From CAYSNP01 sp964432485 (GTDB lineage Bacteria > Bacillota > Clostridia > Christensenellales > DTU072), in assembly GCA_964432485.1 (NCBI GenBank), contig CAYSNP010000002.1, positions 1 through 64,000 on the forward strand: 64,000 nt of DNA, read 5' to 3'. This document shows, in pieces, positions 61,501 to 64,000 of the stretch. The notes beneath the pieces were generated by a model, which searched no databases, was not told the origin of the DNA, and saw nothing but the letters and a program-made list of their open reading frames with translations. The position numbers and the translations under genes were made by a program. Positions within the stretch are counted from its first letter, which is position 1; the number at the start of each line of letters is the position of its first letter.

Positions 61501-64000
61501 AAGAATGGGATTGGTTACGGTTAGTGCCAAGTCAGCAAAAACCTCCGAGCCTTTATGCTTAACCCTAATTGTTGTGCTGCCTTCTTTAAGAGTAGTTATA
61601 TTACCGTCTGCATCAACTGTGGCAATGCTCTCATCTAAAGATATGTATTCAAGTGCAGGATAGGAAGCATCTTGAGGTGCAACAGTTGCCTCCAGCTTAA
61701 AGGTTAAAGATAGCTCTATCTCTTTTTGATAGGCATTTAAGGTTATCCCTGTAAGGGAAACATAATCATCAGTTAAAAGATTGGAAATAGCTTGAGTTGC
61801 GCTTTCATTGTAGCCTTTATAGAGCACTACCCCGTCTGTGCGTAAAAAGGCGGAATGGGTAACGCCTGCGCTTATATCAACTATATCGCATAAATCTGCT
61901 ACGCTTGCTTTGCCACCTTGATTATTGCCATAACTAAGCACCTTGCCGCTGCTGTTAAGCGCTAAGAGGTAATTGCTGCCGGCGGCAACCTTAACTATAT
62001 CACCCCACCCCAGGTTGACATTAGCGCCATCGACCTTGCCTGCAACAAGCACATTGCCGCCTTCTCTAATACCTATTGTAAAAGTATCGCCTACATCTAT
62101 GGCAATAATATTCGTCCAATTGGAAAAATTCAGCTGGCCATCGGTATTATCCCCTGCACCATACACCCTGCCGTCATTGCCAAGAATAACAACGTGGCGC
62201 ACAGCACCTTTAATATCTTTTGCATTGGTGTAATTGGCTATGGAAAGCTGCCCATAATCGTTAGCACCTACTGCATGCGCCTCGCCATATAAGTCTATGG
62301 CATAAGAGTTGTCTTGTGATGCAGAAATCTTAACTATATCTTGCCAGCCTAAAACATCCAACTTGCTGTGTGTATCATTGCTTACTGCTGTAACAGTTAG
62401 CCCTTTGGACAAAAGCAAGGTATGGGAAAACCCGGAAGAGATAGCAATAATATCAGAATACCCGCTATAATTATAATATCCGGAACTAACCACCTTGCCA
62501 TTAAAGCGCAAGCCTACGGTTTCTGCACTTGAGGCAGAAAGCCCAGGGATAACCTCTTTTTTGGTGCTAAGCACCTCTTCCCAAGTACAAGATAAGGTAT
62601 CTATTTCGCTTACATCCAATTGTATCTCATCAGAGTCTGCATCCTCTACTATTAGTCTGATATAATAGGGCTCGCTAAGATCCTCGTATATCCCTCTGTC
62701 AAAGACGCTCGGAATAATATTATCCTTGTCATTGACAATAAAATGCAAGCCAAAGTCTTCGCCTCCTTGTAAGTAAGAAGTATAAAAAGCGGACAAATTC
62801 AGCGTATTGGTCGCCAATATATTTTCTTGCTCGTCTAGCAGCTCTGCTCTTAAAGATTTTAGATAAGTTATATCTATATCTTCAATATGAATATTGGCTT
62901 GCACTCCGCTAAAGTTGCTGTTATTGACCAGCTCGGCATTATTCATGCTGATACGCTCTTGAAAATAAGTATTGTCAATAGTGTCCTCGCCTGATAATCG
63001 TACATTGAACTCTAAGGCTTGCTCATTCATAGATAGCACTTCTATTATTATGCCGGAGTTGGAGCCATCGGAAAAATAAATTGTTTGATTGTCGTAATCT
63101 GACCCTGAATAATCAAGACTCTTGCCCACAGAGGTAAAGAACGCATTGTGAGGAGCAAGATTTGCATAGTCAAGATTAATCTTGCTTCTTTCTCCTATCG
63201 AGCCGCTTAGCGCAACGCTTGGCCTAAAAACATAAACCTCATCAGGATGCGCGGGGTCACGGTACTTGGCATTTTTATTGCCCTCTTGAGCTGTAATATT
63301 TATCCTGTATACAATTAGCCCACTGCCCGGCAGCATACTATCATAAGTGGCAATGCTATTGTTGCGGTATTCCACCATAAAATATTCGATATCCGAATAT
63401 TCTGTATAGATTTTATATGCCAGCACATCACTGCTTGTTGCACTAACGGTAGGTTTAAGGCTATATATTCCATTGTATTCTATCTCGTCAATTTGCTCTT
63501 CGGCTATATAGCCTATGTATTTTTGCCTTATATGAGTGGTCATATACTGCGGCGTAGGCAAGTTAGATTGCATTAAATCCCATTTGCCTACCGGTGCATA
63601 ACTTTCCGAGTCATTATAATGATATAAGTCCGGTGCGCCCAGTACATGACTCATTTCGTGACAAAGTACCCCTTGGTTAATAGAAGTCTGAAACTGCATA
63701 TTGTATTTGCCTACTTCTATACCGCCTATTTTTGCGCTTGCACCGCCATTATAAGCCTGATTGGCATAATAAAGATCCCAGGCATGAGGCCAAAGCAAAC
63801 TGCCCCAAGAAGAACTTGCAGATCCTTGCATAATAAAAGTAACAGCATCTATCCTATTGTCACCGTTGGTATCTAAGTTAAGTCCTGTGATATCAATCTT
63901 GCTGTTTACCGCATTAACAGCATTGGTAAGCAATACAGCCTCTCTCTTATACCTTGTGCCGCCATCCTCAATATCATAATAGTTTCTGTTCTCAGGAGCT
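58591..64000 (-). CDS. Giant secreted M6-type metalloprotease with RCC1, Ig-like and dockerin-like modules (5' end outside window)
   Basis: At least 1800 residues, continuing beyond the right edge. In order: the immune-inhibitor-A-like M6 protease domain with zinc motif CHEMSHVLGAPDLYHY (HExxH at about 63646-63660) and LDTNGDNRIDAVTF; RCC1-like repeats (KVLSYGNNQGG, AVGANDYGQL, GAGDNTDGQL); two Big_2-like domains (ATVDADGNITTLKEGSTTIRV); then about seven or more Big_3-type Ig domains with the pattern YGEQL, SGYDPY, LGTQSITLSYEGL. The last 76 residues (58594-58821) hold two EF-hand-like repeats (GDMNNDGEFTKEDLQ; DFDNDGTYDLKDF) as in type I dockerins. No cohesin is in the window. Probably a surface or complex-bound protease. 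Confidence 0.85.
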   Translation of the reverse strand, partial: APENRNYYDIEDGGTRYKREAVLLTNAVNAVNSKIDITGLNLDTNGDNRIDAVTFIMQGSASSSWGSLLWPHAWDLYYANQAYNGGASAKIGGIEVGKYNMQFQTSINQGVLCHEMSHVLGAPDLYHYNDSESYAPVGKWDLMQSNLPTPQYMTTHIRQKYIGYIAEEQIDEIEYNGIYSLKPTVSATSSDVLAYKIYTEYSDIEYFMVEYRNNSIATYDSMLPGSGLIVYRINITAQEGNKNAKYRDPAHPDEVYVFRPSVALSGSIGERSKINLDYANLAPHNAFFTSVGKSLDYSGSDYDNQTIYFSDGSNSGIIIEVLSMNEQALEFNVRLSGEDTIDNTYFQERISMNNAELVNNSNFSGVQANIHIEDIDITYLKSLRAELLDEQENILATNTLNLSAFYTSYLQGGEDFGLHFIVNDKDNIIPSVFDRGIYEDLSEPYYIRLIVEDADSDEIQLDVSEIDTLSCTWEEVLSTKKEVIPGLSASSAETVGLRFNGKVVSSGYYNYSGYSDIIAISSGFSHTLLLSKGLTVTAVSNDTHSKLDVLGWQDIVKISASQDNSYAIDLYGEAHAVGANDYGQLSIANYTNAKDIKGAVRHVVILGNDGRVYGAGDNTDGQLNFSNWTNIIAIDVGDTFTIGIREGGNVLVAGKVDGANVNLGWGDIVKVAAGSNYLLALNSSGKVLSYGNNQGGKASVADLCDIVDISAGVTHSAFLRTDGVVLYKGYNESATQAISNLLTDDYVSLTGITLNAYQKEIELSLTFKLEATVAPQDASYPALEYISLDESIATVDADGNITTLKEGSTTIRVKHKGSEVFADLALTVTNPILIESVSFDLAERNIVIGDSSFLNVVTVPAGATNRGRGVFSSGDTDIVEVNAATGEIIGKAIGTAIITVTIDDFGEEKSAQCTIYVIDKVCYIEILSHITKREYLYGEPLDLTGGIIHVVTVNEDEYELPITTDMVSGYDPYDTNSLGQQLTVTVDQQSVDFTVWVFDYAIGLEISKPIKTLYAYGEALDASDGEFVQLLASGAQSAPIYITVAMLSGYDPYEFGEQTITLTYQGLVATFTIFLTDPICQISPNFSKTRFAYGEQLPLGETFKITRLSGAEEYKYITYATLSGFDPYMLGTQSITLSYEGLQAYTIFQVEDYIDSIVIEGTKRQGRFMFYDNSCPLVEIGAFFELGGGPFGATLNSQDYLFAKYFYQGIELLQTDFTLDNLGDKPNLEIQLFVKRRTAGGVVSNLFLDSKSIELINIIEVDKIEIIYQSTYNRSEISCIADLGIMVEVTDINGNVTTEEPDSIDIDLSIFTFQAVQVTYISFSVTVQILLVNDPVSIDCEDSLQICYGAEFSGVVYLVKFNGDKQALSENDYDIFGFNSFVLGAQTVTLEYQTFSLQITVYIIEDINKLELLDAPEEYLLYEQIDLTGKTIKVTYTSGATREVIFDSNVFLIEPYNNNEIGVAEIVVKHIASGKTCSFEVTFNNYEVGIRVHEGSKSIYEYGEELALTAVYLIMADGSEITVTAYTTNYDKRNLGAQNVRVSYMGFTCLFPVTVIDVLEALELICPPSKTSYSYGQAIALAGLELKATYRAVGEVIITEYSMLGVIYNPIKTGSQNVTLSLEAKSCSFSVTVRLKPSPLYNYSEEDACIYTNKVLFYQGLSVPDIFTKIALADYYSYLALSLEDSLGPIDIDSQEFDGVMLNGDYKLMVKNTDGQVVDSLNICIYGDMNNDGEFTKEDLQVLAEQFLKGTYREEIDFDNDGTYDLKDFVNWIKAANKKIDPQPLLLFFRSLVATPPRKYEL

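Overview
The window looks like chromosome of an AT-rich, low-GC Gram-positive bacterium of the Clostridia type, probably host- or gut-associated. The reasons are many lipoproteins with a clean lipobox, strong GGAGG-type ribosome binding sites, sigma-A promoters of the TTGACA-N17-TATAAT kind, a Bacillus/Clostridium-style SOS box, BspA-type leucine-rich repeats, InlB-type repeats, VanW, YolD with a Y-family polymerase, and a TrpR-related YerC-like regulator. The genus cannot be told from the sequence alone.

Layout. 0-2.7 kb (minus): an ECF sigma factor, its overlapping membrane anti-sigma gene (cut by the window edge) and, upstream, a lipoprotein carrying 30 tandem 7-residue repeats. 2.8-6.4 kb: short extragenic repeats, an AraC regulator divergent from an aminoglycoside-phosphotransferase-like kinase, and a MATE exporter gene broken by one in-frame stop. 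6.4-12.2 kb (minus): a giant surface double phosphoesterase, a Fic-fold protein whose active site has been lost, and a lipoprotein. 12.4-23.2 kb (minus): a peptide- or drug-response module made of a heterodimeric ABC exporter, a two-component system with a short-loop histidine kinase, and two ABC ATPase-permease fusion proteins. Both transcription units start with the same direct-repeat operator at the same distance from the -10 box, so this looks like one regulon. 23.3-24.9 kb: a Y-family polymerase and YolD pair under an SOS-type promoter. 25.1-28.8 kb: an accessory patch 3' of a tRNA-Ala gene, with a methyltransferase, a decayed fragment, a nucleotidase coupled to a TIR-like protein, and an array of small hairpins.

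28.9-31.5 kb: four related small lipoproteins (the first frameshifted) interrupted by a cysteine hydrolase. 31.5-38.5 kb: two ABC importers (one with a TrpX-like binding protein, one for polar amino acids with a YerC-like regulator at its end), with a surface phosphoesterase between them. 38.7-44.1 kb: mscL, then the housekeeping operon GH13 glucosidase-tilS-hpt-cca. 44.3-51.6 kb (plus): an ABC ATPase-permease fusion, an asparaginase-like protein, a BspA-type lipoprotein and a VanW protein. 51.6-64 kb (minus): a tightly packed six-gene unit with a giant M6-type metalloprotease ending in a dockerin-like module (its start lies beyond the window), an Ig-like lipoprotein, a GH20 hexosaminidase, a calcium-type P-type ATPase, an alpha/beta-hydrolase-fold protein lacking the nucleophile serine, and a signal peptidase I.

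The candidates for undescribed biology are the nucleotidase/TIR-like pair, the sigma/anti-sigma unit with the heptad-repeat lipoprotein, the pseudo-Fic protein, the four-lipoprotein array and the shared operator of the ABC/two-component regulon. All function calls come from reading the sequence and remembered family features; no database search was possible.
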